Positions 34,040 to 45,526 of a stretch of DNA of 46,101 nucleotides are shown piece after piece. The translations under genes were made by a program, and so were the position numbers. The stretch is taken from NCBI GenBank assembly GCA_003667245.1, contig RCNN01000186.1, forward strand, positions 1-46,101, read 5' to 3'. Under the pieces are notes generated by a model. It worked only from the letters and a program-made list of their open reading frames with translations. It was not told the DNA's origin and ran no database searches. Source of the stretch: Heterostelium multicystogenum. Taxonomy: Eukaryota; Evosea; Eumycetozoa; Acytosteliales; Acytosteliaceae. Position 1 is the stretch's first letter. Each line of letters opens with the position of its first letter.

Positions 34040-34989
34040 TTGCAGTAAGTTCTACACTGTCAATTAGTTGTTTTTTCAAGAAATTAAATTTAGAGAATAA
34101 AATAGATAAGGTAATACAGTAGTTTGCAGGCGTCTGCAAATATATATATCATCAAGAAAAGTTCATCTCCACCTCCTTCACCTGAAGCTCGCCATCTTTT
34201 TCCACTATTGCAGCAGCTTAGTGTAGTGTTGTTTTTGTTATTGCTAAACCTACTGTTGTTGTTGTTGTTGTTTATTTGGTTTGGATTGGATTGGTTTTGT
34301 TTGGTTTAGTTGTGCAGATTCATTTCAATTGTCTAAATCACTCACCAACAGCTAATATTAATTTTAAATGTCAATATTATTATTGTTTTTGCAGCTTTGC
34401 AGAATGCTTCTGATGCTGGTGATGCCTAGTATATTTTGTAGCGTGTGTGTGTGTTTTGGAGCGAATGGTAGAAGTGGGTGAGTAATTAAGTGCTACTTGC
34501 AGGTAAGTAGTAATGTTCAGCTATTGGTGGAATCGATGGCAATAAAATAAACAAGTATTTGATGGTGCCTGAAAAAAGCACAAATGGATAGGAAACGATA
34601 TGGCTACTCCTACTCATTGGGGTTGACAGATCTTTTTAAGAAATGGTTTTTTTGGTTAAAAGTGTTATTTTAGTTTTGAAATGTCATATGATTGGGGTTG
34701 TTTTGAGATTTTAAAAATAAAATGTGTGGTGTGTCGTTTCCTGTACATTGCTACACACTTGCCGCACCCTTTCCTTGACTTACTTCACACCCACCCGGTG
34801 TGAGAAATCTAACAAGTACAGTACCACTCTAATAGATGTGACTGTATGTATGTAGTACACACACACACACACACACACAAAACAAAAAACAACCACCTTC
34901 ACTTCACCTCATCGATTTGATTTAAAATCTAATGTGAATTATTCACTGTATGTGTGTGTGTCATGAACACATTTAGATGATGTTTGCAG
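34040..34989. promoter_or_regulatory. Cluster of TTGCAG motifs upstream of the PKS
   Basis: TTGCAG occurs at 34040, 34124, 34208, 34389, 34397, 34497 and 34984, and its complement CTGCAA at 34134. At the local base composition about 0.1 copies per kb would be expected. The pair at 34123-34129/34134-34140 forms a perfect 7-bp stem with a 4-nt loop. A transcription-factor site is an inference. Confidence 0.35.
34857..34880. repeat. (AC)n microsatellite
   Basis: About twelve AC units, in noncoding DNA. Confidence 0.9.
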
Positions 34990-35532
34990 TATATTCATTA
35001 AAGTAGGTATTTAAAACTAAAAACAACCACAACAACAACAACAATAACAACAATTATATCTGCACCAAATCGATTCGAATGATTAGTTTTAAGTTTTATG
35101 TGTATGATGATGCATTTAAAAGAAAGAAAATTAAATGATAATGATTAGTGTTTTGATGATGAATAGTGGGGTAGTGGGTTGATAGTTTATGTGTGAGTGT
35201 GTGTACAGTATAACAAGGAAGGGGTTGGTGAAGTTGCAATCATTTGTTATAGGTTGGGTGAATGCAGGGAACCAAGTTTGTGCTGAAGGGTCAATACTTT
35301 GAAGTTTGAAATGTGTGGTTTTGGTGTCATGCAAAGATATATTTATAAATAAATATTGCTGATCTTATTGTGGTAATTGACGAGTGGTTGAGTACTTTTG
35401 GGCAAAAGCAGTGGGATGTGTCGATCAGCATTTTGATCAATTCTTTTAAAAAGATATGTATTTAAATGATAGTGTGCTAAGGAAGTTGAGATGGTGCCGA
35501 TTTCCAAAAAGTAGTTCTTTCCACTTTTTTTT

Positions 35533-35762
35533 AATTTAGATTTATCTCAATCTAAATTGGTTTTTTCATCAATCATTATTGATCATTTATTTTTAATGAG
35601 TTTGATAGGTTTGTTGTTCAAAGTATATTTAAAATTGATCTGTTAGATGTAGTTTAGTTGTTCATTTATTAATGAACAAATTGATTGGGTAGGTTAACAT
35701 GAACATCAACACAAAACATCATCTAATGACTTTTAAGTTGTTAGGGAATGATCATGATCATT
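35533..35762. repeat. Cluster of short inverted repeats
   Basis: Perfect stems: 35533-35542/35549-35558 (10 bp, loop TATCTC), 35568-35573/35578-35583 (6 bp), 35658-35666/35671-35679 (9 bp, loop TATT) and the 16-bp palindrome AATGATCATGATCATT at 35747-35762. Each alone could arise by chance in such A/T-rich DNA. Confidence 0.6.
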
Positions 35763-36263
35763 TATTTTATTAGTAGTAGGATCAGTAAGTACTAGTAGGA
35801 TTAATTAACTTTTTTAATTTAAGTTGTTAATTTTATAAAAATTTAATAATCATTGATTGATTCTGGTTCTCCTGATCATTTGGAAAATGAGAAACTATTC
35901 TTTTTGATTGAGATCTCCAAACATTTTATTCATTCTTTTAGACCACTTCAGCACCCCTTTATTATTTTTTATTATAACATCATATTCAACTAGGATCAAG
36001 TAAATAATAAATAACTTTTATTATAGAAAGTTGAGAATAAGCTAAATAAAGATATTGATGGTTCTATTATTTAGGTTGTTTGTAATTTTAGTTAAAACTT
36101 TCAGAAAAAGATATAAAATAGCTAATTCCGATTGTCTATTTCGGTTGGAAATCTCGTTCTTTTAAAAAATAGAGAAGTACTCAATCATTTTTGATTAAAA
36201 GTTTTCCTTGTTTTTTATTTATGTACATGTATTGATTGGGTAGTAATTACGATTCTTAATATC

Positions 36264-37477
36264 CTAGAGAAGTGTTAAATATCCTAATAAAAATGTTGAG
36301 AAAATTATTATGGATTTGGGTGAAATGAGTCTATAGATAGATTCGCCTTTGGAATAATCTCTGCAAGCGTACCAAGTATTATCTTGAAAAGGGTCCATTC
36401 CGCATTGACTTTGACATGAATCTGGAAGGATATTTGTAATCCTAGGACAACGTTTCTTTTGGACACAATCAACGAACGAGTTGATATCTTTTTTACTGGA
36501 GCTACTCAGAGTGAGTAACATTCGACATATTCCATCAAAATTATGTTCGTTTGGTGCATTATTTGAATCATTTAATTTATTGCTATCGAGAGCCACTCTA
36601 CCATTGGGGGCACATATTGCTAGATGAGGGCAAATCGGGTTTGATCTGTTACATTTTATACTTTCAATACTCGAGTCTATACATGTATTGTTGAAGCACT
36701 AAATTAAAATTTCAATTAGTATTAATTTATAAGAACTTGTAATAATACCTACAGATAGTCCTTGTGAAATGTCACAGTCCAAAGTCGAGGTGCAATTGTC
36801 ACCTTTTGACATTTTCATCGGTGGAGTGCATTTATTGTTTACACATTTGCTATATCTACTACATGAAGATGTATAGGTGCATGGTTCACCGTCTGGAATA
36901 ATAGGTTCACATATATTCGAAGTTGGTGAGCAATACTCATCATATCTACACTGGATATCGATATCACAGAGTGGATAGTGTACATTGGCACACGAAGCTT
37001 CACAACTTAATCTCTCACTACAATCCTCAGAAGTTCTACATAGCTCACTGTAACTATAATAATAATATTAATTAATACTTTTCCACTACTTTTTAAATCT
37101 TATAAATACCCTAGATATTCTTGTCTTTCACAAATACCATCACGACAATGGTAATTATTTTTACAATGTCGTGTAACTGAACAGTCACCAAATAAATCGG
37201 GTAGCTCCACACATCTTGGATCCTGATTGTCTTCAGCAATACACATAGAAATAGGAAGCATACACTCCTGCATTCCGAGAGTACATTTTTCTCCAATGGT
37301 CTTGCAATTCTCACAAATTCGAGTATCAATCTCGCTTCTACCTATTGTGGTGGAGCTAACATTTTTAAAATGTGTCCAAGTACAAATAGGATTTTCTTCC
37401 AAACTATTTATAAAGTAGTAGTTTCCATTTAAAATATAGATAATAAATATATTTATAATTAATATTTTAATATTCAT
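36264..37477 (-). CDS. Cys-rich secreted surface protein with C-terminal hydrophobic (GPI-type) signal
   Basis: Exons 37477-37110, 37053-36753 and 36698-36264; introns of 56 and 54 bp, GT..AG. The ~367-residue product has a signal peptide (MNIKILIINIFIIYILNG), then many Cys pairs in a loose repeated pattern (CENCKTIGEKCTLGMQEC, CSVTRHCKNNYHCRDGIC, CRTSEDCSERLSCEASC, CSSRYSK-like units). The pattern with x-C-x(5)-C-x(4-5)-C-x(3-4)-C resembles small disulfide modules. The end is a Ser-rich stretch and a hydrophobic tail (SIIIFSTFLLGYLTLL), as in GPI-anchored proteins. The gene has no frame changes. I do not recognise a named family beyond secreted Cys-rich dictyostelid proteins. Confidence 0.75.
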
Positions 37478-38841
37478 TATATTTTTATTTGTTATAAATA
37501 TATATAGGAATCGTAATTTAAATTATTCGATAGTAAATTAAATAGTTATAATAAATGATTTAATAAATTAATGATGAATGGAAATGGAATATATTATCCT
37601 CTTTCCACTTGTGTTTCTATAATTCCAAAAGAGAAAGAGACAATATTTAATTGTGATATTTTAGGATAATGTATTTGGATTACAAATATTCTAAAATTCT
37701 ATCCTAAAAGAATCTTTTTTTGGAATGAATAGTGAATATCCTTGTGCTACCTTGTTCAATCACATTTAAGTAAACTAGCTACTACATGCCCCAACAATTG
37801 TTTAAAATTGCAAATCATTATTATTATGTTCGTTAGCTTCATATTAAATGCTTTTTTGTCTTATCTTGTCTCATATGATTGATACGATACGTTCATTTAT
37901 AAATGAGATAGACGGTAAAATCAAAATCAATTAAAAGATATTGGCTTGTATGTTATAATTATTGTCACTATCATTACTACTCCCCTACAGCTACTCTACT
38001 CTCCTCTACTCTACTCTACTTACTCTACTACACCAAACCAATAAAATAACCATTCAATTATTTCACATGTGAATCATAGCTTTAATATTATTAGACATCA
38101 TAAATTACATAAATGGTCATGTTAGTTTGGTATGTGATGTGTGTACTATCATCAATCAAAATGATAACATACTTATTTTTTGAAGTTGTGTTGTTTAATC
38201 TCTAACTTTACTTTAAATCATTATCATAAATCCAATCAAATGATTGATGCTAAATTAGTGTTGAGCCAACAACTAGACAAAGAGATAATAGAAGTACACT
38301 GTACGAATAGTAATAGTAGTAGTAGTATCAGCAATTGTTGGGGGGAGGTGTACAAAATAGATTGGTATTTCGTGTTTATGTGAGTGAGTACGTAGAGTGA
38401 GTGGTTTAGTGAAGAAGTTGGACGAATTTGATATTCTGCTGATCATATTAAATCAATTGTGGTTTAGTGAGTATATTAATTTTTAATCATCAATATATCT
38501 TCAAAAATATAAATAGATAGATTGGAGGTAGGGTAAAGTTAATTTGTATCAAAAACTGAATTTTGGTTGGCGTTGTCATCTGATTCCAACAGGTATTATG
38601 TTCAGGCAGAAAATCGCTTTATTATGATAATATTGGATATATAGTTTATTTGATGAGCATTGTAATCTATCATCTTGTGTGTTGAGTTGATTAGTTATCT
38701 TTGATCGATTAGAAAATCAAAATGTAACTATTATAGGTTAGGAGTTGACACCAAAGTGTTTAAAAGCTTGGTGTTCATGAATTATGAATAAAATTAGTAA
38801 TGAGGATCCAATTGCTAGTATATGATTGATTGTTTAGTTGA
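37478..38841. other. Intergenic
   Basis: A/T-rich DNA upstream of the Cys-rich gene and downstream of the Nudix gene. A CTACT-type tandem repeat lies at 37991-38031. The 67-codon frame at 38180-38383 starts without ATG and has no domain. No gene seen. Confidence 0.5.
37991..38031. repeat. CTACT tandem repeat
   Basis: Imperfect 5-bp units (CTACT/CTCTA), C/T-rich, on the plus strand. Confidence 0.8.
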
Positions 38842-39423
38842 TCATTTCTTTAATAATGTCATCTCTAGTTCTTTTTTTTTTAATTTAAAGTTATCATGTA
38901 CAATTGGATCTTTGGCAATGCTGTTTTGATAGATTGATATAGCACGTTGAGTTGCAATGATGACTTGTTCGATATGTGGCTTCATTGGCAAACCCTCTTT
39001 GAGAACAGTACTTAACGAAACCAATTACGAATTCTCTTATCAGACTCATCCAGTCCTTCTTCTTCTTTTTTACATATAATACATAATAGGTCAGATTGCA
39101 TTCTTTGTTGTGGTCAGCAACTTCCATTGGCTCAATCGACTTGACAATCTTGCCTTTCAGACCGGCTTCTTCGAAGGTCTCTCTTTTTGCAGCCTTCTTC
39201 TTTGACTCATTCTTCTTGATTGAGCCCTTTGGGAAGACCCAGGTCTCCCCGCTGCCACTTGTAACCAACATCACCTGAAAATCCACCATGACCATGCGAT
39301 CATGAGGCTGTTCGCCTCTTCATCTTTATTTCCATCTATGTATTTCTTTTTTATTCTCAGCGGTATACATCCAGCTTGAGGTGAATATCTAGATGATTGG
39401 TATGATGCTGATGAAGGAAACAT
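38842..39423 (-). CDS. Nudix hydrolase, probably diphosphoinositol-polyphosphate/Ap-n-A type
   Basis: The start ATG is at 39421-39423 (MFPSSASYQSSRYSPQAGCI). The Nudix box fits GX5EX7REUXEEXG exactly: GSIKKNESKKKAAKRETFEEAG, given here as GSIKKNE...RETFEEAG. The context VTSGSGETWVFPKGS before it, and YYVLYVKKKKKDW after it, resembles DIPP/Ddp1-type enzymes, which hydrolyse diphosphoinositol polyphosphates and diadenosine polyphosphates in the cytosol; the assignment is by resemblance. Frame changes occur near 39310 (before PHDRMVMVDFQVMLV), 39055 (poly-K tract) and 39020, after which the C-terminus continues LSTVLKEGLPMKPHIEQVII to the stop at 38842. The gene seems single-exon. Confidence 0.8.
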
Positions 39424-40763
39424 CTTCTAATTTTATTTAATATATGTATGTATAATATATAAATTATAATAATCAAGTATTTTATATAAAAAGTTTTGAT
39501 TATTATTATTATGTAGTATAGTTTATATTTGATATATATATATATATGTTAGTTCTTTAGTTATGATACATTTAAATAGTACTATTATAAAATGATAAGA
39601 CTATATAACAATGTTAAGATGTTAAAAACAAATGTAGTTAAATAAATAAAATTAAGAAATTAAATAAGATCGATTACACAATAATACAAGTATAGTTATA
39701 ATAATAATAATAAATTATATAGTTATAACAATAATAATAATTTATATACAACTAACTAAGTGTTAATGGAATTGAGAATTTCTTTTTTTTTTTTGGTTTG
39801 GTTTGAGTGTATCTATGTAATGTATGTCTTAACTGTATTGCAACTTTGATAGTCGTAAAACAATATAGATTTATTTATTTTAAATGAGTTGGGTTGGTGA
39901 TTGGCTGCTGTTGTTTTTGTTGTGAGTACTCACAACTGTTGTTGCTGTCATTAATAGTGGTTCACCCTACACACTAATAGTTCTACCACCATTATTTGAA
40001 GATTTTGGCATTTATAATATACATTATCACTCACAAACACACATGCCTGCATGTTTATTTTTAAATGTAATTGATTTAGACCAGATTGTTAATAAATTCA
40101 CAAGTTAAGTTAGTTGTTCATATAATTTTACAATGGTAATGAATGATGATAGTGATGATGTGAGCAATATATACATATATATATTAATTTTATTATAATA
40201 ATATTTTATATCTTATTTTTCCACATGGAATTGTTTTTGTATTAAATGCAATAAATTTAATACTCCACTTAACCTTACAGTTGAATAGCAATGAAAAATA
40301 GATGAAACAATATAAATCAATTTTTTATTACTACTATTAATACATACCACATCTATTACCCAATCCAATGAACTATCATTGAAATTGGAAATGATAAAGT
40401 ATTTATCCCAATATTAATTATTATATAATTGATTAAATGAAATGAAGTTCACCATTTATTTGATATATATCTATTATCTTTTAATCCTTTTTTCATTTTG
40501 AGACACAGAAATGAACAAACAGATACCAAAAAGTAAAGGTCTAATCTTGGGTCAACAAGCAATACAACATGTTCTCACAGATTTCTTTAAAAGGAAATTT
40601 TTCATATGAAAAATTTGAAATATAAAATATAAATTGCTTGGATACTTCTGACTTTGATACCACAAGTTATTTTAATCAAATTAACAGATATTAATTATTA
40701 AGAAACGAACTATACTTTATTTATTTGATACATTCTTAAAAGATCAAATAGATAGATAGATAA
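39424..40763. other. Intergenic, divergent promoter region
   Basis: Between the divergent Nudix and CaaX-protein genes. Very A/T-rich (TATATA tracts at 39534-39546 and 40170-40190), with a perfect 22-bp palindrome at 40595-40616. No coding sequence seen. Confidence 0.55.
40595..40616. repeat. Perfect 22-bp palindrome
   Basis: AAATTTTTCA/TGAAAAATTT arms around a central TA; self-complementary over all 22 bases, 148 bp upstream of the next start codon. Confidence 0.85.
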
Positions 40764-41444
40764 ATGTCGGAATTAGAGAAACAACAACAACAACAAGATC
40801 AAAGTCTTCGTGATCTAGATTCATCAGTTCAATCACAAGATGTACATAAAGAGGAACATGAGAAACATAATAGACATTCTAAATCAAGAGTAGATTATGA
40901 TCATTGGGCAATTCTATATTTGGATAATGAAGACGAGGAAAATAGCTCTATTATTCATATCTACAAGAATGAAAATGTAATACAGCTAGAGGACTTCAAA
41001 ATGGATAGTGGCAATGCCGATAAGTACATCATCAGCAAAGAAAGAATAGGTCAAACTGACATGGATTTTGGTGAGTTATTAGTCAATTGCCACAATATTA
41101 CAAGTGCCTATGTCTGTCATGAAGGTGTCGTACATCACTGTGAGAAATGGACTAACGAGGTCAAGACTCACCTCAAGCCACTGCTCATCAATGAGAAAAA
41201 AGAGAAGCAAACAGGGCACTCAGACGAAGAGGAACAAGATCCACTAGAACCGGAAAAGACTGAGAATCTTTTGGGTGAAGATGTGCAATCCAGTTCGCAA
41301 GACAACAAAGCCCAACTGAAATTCAAAGCATCCGTTTATATCGTGCATGTCAAAGACAATCATAGCGAGTTGATGAATCATATGGTCACTACGATGAGAC
41401 ACCGAGGTCCACACGACAAAGAAAGATCATGTACAATTTTATAA
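40764..41444 (+). CDS. CaaX-box protein, possible LRAT/NlpC-P60-like fold, unknown function
   Basis: Intact 226-residue protein. A Gln/charged head (SELEKQQQQQDQSLRDLDSS) is followed by a central domain starting RVDYDHWAILYLDNEDEEN and IIHIYKN; later comes ELLVNCHNITSAYVCHEG, then VVHHCEKWTNEVKTHL. His-Trp followed by an HIY strand and a later Cys in a C-x-x-W helix resembles LRAT-like papain-fold proteins (His then Cys catalytic order); this is only a resemblance. The C-terminal third is acidic and ends KERSCTIL, a CaaX box (C-T-I-L), and the final Leu favours geranylgeranylation, so membrane attachment is likely. It is single-exon and converges with COG7, 91 bp away. Confidence 0.8.
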   Translation: MSELEKQQQQQDQSLRDLDSSVQSQDVHKEEHEKHNRHSKSRVDYDHWAILYLDNEDEENSSIIHIYKNENVIQLEDFKMDSGNADKYIISKERIGQTDMDFGELLVNCHNITSAYVCHEGVVHHCEKWTNEVKTHLKPLLINEKKEKQTGHSDEEEQDPLEPEKTENLLGEDVQSSSQDNKAQLKFKASVYIVHVKDNHSELMNHMVTTMRHRGPHDKERSCTIL

Positions 41445-41535
41445 TATTATTTATTATTGATATTCTAATTACCATAGCAGAGCACAGTTGAATGTAAATA
41501 AAGATACTTGTATATTACGCACACTGTCGTCTTGT

Positions 41536-44242
41536 CTACTTGATTCCTCTCATCTTTCCTATTAGATTCGAGAATTTCTTTTCGCTGCTCTCGTAGTTCT
41601 CGACGGATTCGGCGTATTTTTCTTTGGGATGGTTATCAGCTGTTGAGTGAGAGTTAAAAGTGGGTCCAGTGGCACTCCGATTGCAGAGAGAATGTTGAAG
41701 AGATAGGCAATATCACTGGAAAGCTGTTGCATCCAGAGTCGGTCAGTGTTGATATCTCCACGATCGACTGGAGATAGAGTTTCTCTGTTGCTTTGGCCAC
41801 AAGAGTCATCCACTGGTGTGCTATTCCATCCTCTTCCTCCTCATCGTCAGTGGTTGTCGCCGACTCTGATTCTGACTTGTAGATCTGCTTCACTAGATCC
41901 TGGTAGAAATCATCGTTGGCAATGGGCTGCGCCAAAGCAACCTTATATGAAAATCTAATCAACTCTTCCTCGGAATACGGGTCTAGCTGCTGGGGAATGT
42001 TCAGCAAGTGTTCAGCAATCTGTGTGATATAGCTGACCTGTGAAGGGTTGGTTTGATAGGATTCGGTGCCGGAACTGTTGCTTCCATTCAGGTAGACGAG
42101 GCAGGTCTTTCAATTTGACACGAATAAAGTTGACCATGGTTTCAATACAAAGTGCTGGCAATAGGCACAGAAGTTCTGGATTTGGTCGAGAGCCTCGTGA
42201 ATAGCGAGCGTTTGTTGGAAGCTTGGCTGGAAAAATGTTGGATTGTGTTTTGAAGCTTATGCATCTTGGTTGGATCCTGCAAAAGAATTCGACGGATGTG
42301 TGATTCAAGGTTGTCGTCATCGTCCTGCGACGACAGATAGGTGATTATTCGCTCGTAGAACTGATGCTCAAACTTTTGCATCTTGATTCCAAACTTGTTG
42401 CAATCCTGTAGTAGTTTCATAGCGCCTTGGAAATAGTCCCAGTTCTGCTGCTGCTGTTGTTGTTGTATTTGTTGCTGTTTTACATTGGATAACGGTTGCC
42501 TGTTGCTGCTTTCTTTGTTCAATTTGTGAAAGTATATCCTTGGTAATAGAAATGTTGGACATAACTTTGAGTTCATTCAAAGAATCTTTAAGCATTACAG
42601 TAAAGTCCTTGAATACATTATTGATAACAGTGATAAATGAGTCGACCTCGGTGACATGTGTCAGACTGTAGAATCTCTCAATCGACGACTCGCACAGCGG
42701 AAAACACCTTATTCATAGAGTTCTCTATATATCTTTAAAGTTGTAGCGAATTCATTCTTTTTCTTTAGTATTATTGATAGAGTTAGTTTATATATATATA
42801 TATATATAATAGCAAGCACTGGATCATTCTCCAAATGATACTCACAACTAATGAGAAAGAAGAAAGGTATTGTTTGAATAACTTTGACTCGTTTTCTGGG
42901 AATTTGGTTTGGAAGATCTTGAATGGCTCCAATACTGTCTTGATGAGTGTCTCTTTCTCGGGCAGTGCCACTGTCTTGAGAAATTGTAGGGTTTGTTTTT
43001 GTACAGACTGATAAGCTCGCTTGTTTTGCCAGGCTGGCTTGGCGCAGCGTATTGTTCAATTCTATTCTGGAACTGTGAGTTGATTGAGAGGAAAAGACTG
43101 ACGAGAAGCTGCTCTGCCAACTGGCGATAGTTGCTGGGTGATAACTTTGAAAGCCAGTCGATTCTCCTGGTTTGCTAGCATGACGACCTCATCAAAGAAT
43201 CCTTGACACCACTGATTGAGATTGGGTACAATCAGCTGCTGGTTTTGGTGCTGTGGCGGTGGCGATGTTGTGCCGGGTGAGGTGACGTTGGGCGACTTGC
43301 CACTACCTCCAGAAAACGAAGCCCATAGCGCCTTGATTGGCTCTAGTCTCACGTTGTAGTAGTGAATAAGAAACTGCTGCTCTCTCTTGATTGACTGGAA
43401 GATTTTCAAGTAGTTGACACATGCGTCCAAATCACGTGACTGTAGTGCTGCAATGAGCTGCGGGCGTACCAGTGACTCGAGTCTGTCTTGGGTGTGCTTG
43501 GAAGTGGCGCTGCTGCTCCTGAACTCAGGGATGTCAGAGAGCACTGCCAAACTTTTGCTTTACGCCCTCGAGTGTATCTGCAATCATGAGGTAGTCACCT
43601 GACTGGAACAGCTTTGTCGATACCCGATGAAAACGAAAGCAAGCTTCTTCCGCTTCGTTGAGTGAGATGATGCATTGATCGATTCGCTTTCTCACGGTGT
43701 CCAGAGACGATATTCTCGAGACTGTATCTGAGGTATTCGAGTGCATCGTAGCAATTGTCTGATTGATGAGTTTCACCTTTTGTTTGAGCTGCACCGATTC
43801 CTTTCTGACCCTGTCGATCTCACGCACTGCTTTGGGCACATAGAGCAGCGAGTCCGATGCTTTGTTTTCCAATGAAATATTCAACTCCAAACTGTACACA
43901 CTGTAACTTTGAAAGTATATCCGATGCCCTATTCTAAAATACAATAAGATACAAGATCATCGTGAACCAAACTATGGGTCAATATTAAATCATAAACATC
44001 ATTTCATATCATATATCAAAATGACTTATCTTATGATGATATGATGATCGACCTTACTTCTAATTCCGATTCATTTGCATAGTTGAATACATCACTTGAT
44101 TGCTGTTGTTGTTGTTTTTGCTCTGGTTGTGTAGATGACGATGAAGATGGTGCCAACAAGTCATTTATCCATTGTTTCGAATTGAATGTATCTGATTTGA
44201 ATATCTCATCAATTGTAGCTGATGTTGTTGTTTATTACTCAT
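41536..44242 (-). CDS. cog7: Conserved oligomeric Golgi complex subunit 7 (COG7)
   Basis: Golgi tethering subunit (lobe B of the COG complex) needed for retrograde vesicle transport. N-terminal exon 44242-44058 (DEIFKSDTFNSKQWINDLLA, matching the COG7 ...EWINAAF start). After a GTAAGG intron the next exon starts near 43928: VPKAVREIDRVRKESVQL, then SLNEAEEACFRFHRVSTKLF, ALSDIPEF, RPQLIAALQSRDLDACVNYL. A further intron runs from ~42856 to ~42722, with a (TA)n tract. The C-terminus WMQQLSSDIAYLFNILSAIG fits the COG7 ...QLATDIDYLINVMDALG motif, and the frame ends SNLIGKMRGIK at TAG 41536-41538. At least seven single-base frame changes occur (e.g. 44230, 43540, 43060, 42970, 42480, 42140, 42010, 41610). 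COG7 is a housekeeping gene, so indels in the sequence are likelier than a pseudogene. Confidence 0.85.
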
Positions 44243-44525
44243 CTCATTTATTATTAATCCGATTAAAAACCAAATGAATCTCTACTATTTAAATATAGAT
44301 AACACACTAGTACTTGATTAGATAAGGAGTGTGATACCATATGTATATGATCAACTTCATCAAAACCAAAAAAGCTGCGGCAATCACATTTTCACATTTG
44401 CATTTTTAATATCTTCATATTGTCAAGGAGATGACAACTTTGAAATACAATTGTGGTGAATAAAACAATACATATCAAATATCAGTTAATTGATATGTAG
44501 GATTATATATATCTTTATTTCACAG

Positions 44526-45526
44526 TCAGATCTGTTTAGAAACAATTGGAAATTGGGTGCTGAAACATTGTCCAGTGGTGGGATTGCATTGGTCAAAGGT
44601 GCAACGATTGTTTGTCAAAACAACTCTTGGGAATATGTGCACATTTGTTGGTGGAGGAATCACATACATCGTTGGTGCAAGCATTTACCGTCATCACAGT
44701 TTCTTGAGGTGGCATAGATACCATTGACCTTGTCACATTTCCAGATGGTACAGAATGTATTTTGGGGCAATGAAACTGGAGAGTATTCACATTGTCCAGT
44801 TGCCGAGTTAAGTGTATCAACTGTACATCTGTTGTTGTCGTCACATGAAGCCAGCGCTGTGGGAATACACAACCTACGCTTGATACACAACTATCAATGG
44901 TGTTGGGATTGTTGTCATCACAAACGATGGTGCTGTGAATACAGGCTCCGTTGGAACAAGAGTCGGCAGTGCAGAGATCATTGTCATCACATGACTTTGG
45001 TGTGAATTGGCAGAGTCCAGTGGTGGTCGAGCATTGGTCGATGGTGCATGCATCATTATCGTTACAAGTGACTGGTGTGTTATCACAGGTTCCATTGAGA
45101 GCATTGCATTGGTCAACAGTGCATGGATTGTTGTCATTGCAGACTTTAGTGTAGCTGCAGCATTGACCTGCCTCATTGGTGAACTGGACTTGGCATGGAT
45201 TGATACTGCAGGAGGCGCTGCAGGTGAATGGAACATTTTGGCAACCAACACTTGAGTCACAGAAATCATAGGTATTGGGATTGTTGTTCATCGCAGTTCT
45301 TTGGTGTAGTGGTACAACCGAGGGTTTGGATGACAGGAATCAACCAAACACTTATTGTTCGAGTTACAAGTCACTGGATTATGGAAACATCCAGTTGCAA
45401 TGTTGCATACATCGTATAGCATTTGTCATTGGAATTACAAGTGGCACATAAATTCAAGTTGCCAAGCTGGGCCATCGAGTGTTGTAATGTTACAACCAAT
45501 AAAATAGTGATGATAATGATTTTCAT
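44526..45526 (-). CDS. CTDC-repeat extracellular matrix-type protein (prestalk EcmA/B-like)
   Basis: Secreted Cys-rich protein of ~330 residues. Signal peptide MKIIIITILLVVTLQHSMA. It is then built of about ten repeats of roughly 24 residues with the pattern C-(N/D)-D-N-x-C-T-x-D-x-C-(x)4-5-G-x-C-x(3-4)-P, for example NDNNPCTVDQCNALNGTC, NDNDACTIDQCSTTTGLC and DDNDLCTADSCSNGAC. This is the Dictyostelium CTDC repeat known from slime-sheath and stalk matrix proteins EcmA and EcmB. It ends CTFDQCNPTTGQC...VSKQI at 44526. Frame changes near 45410, 45290, 44850, 44770 and 44600 are needed. It is much shorter than EcmA/EcmB, so probably a small family member. The name is by repeat type only. Confidence 0.8.

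Larger units (their letters stand above)
33509..36263. other. Long gene-free region upstream of the PKS
   Basis: No convincing coding exon. It holds a GGAAATT tandem repeat (33581-33625), a TTGCAG motif cluster (34040-34989), GTT/TTG and GT/AC microsatellites, and inverted repeats (34123-34140, 34493-34510, 35533-35762). The sequences GTTTTTGCAG (34385-34394) and TTGCAG/GTAAGTAG (34497-34510) look like a splice acceptor and donor around a 108-bp segment, so an unrecognised spliced transcript on the plus strand is possible. Confidence 0.5.

Noticed and set aside
34124..34309. 61-codon frame rich in Leu
   Set aside because: Produced by GTT/TTG microsatellite; no conserved features.
35131..35334. 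67-codon minus-strand frame
   Set aside because: No domain or splice signals; low-complexity flanks.
44724..45255. Plus-strand open frames opposite the CTDC-repeat gene
   Set aside because: Mirror frames caused by the repeat structure; the minus strand has the signal peptide and Cys repeats.
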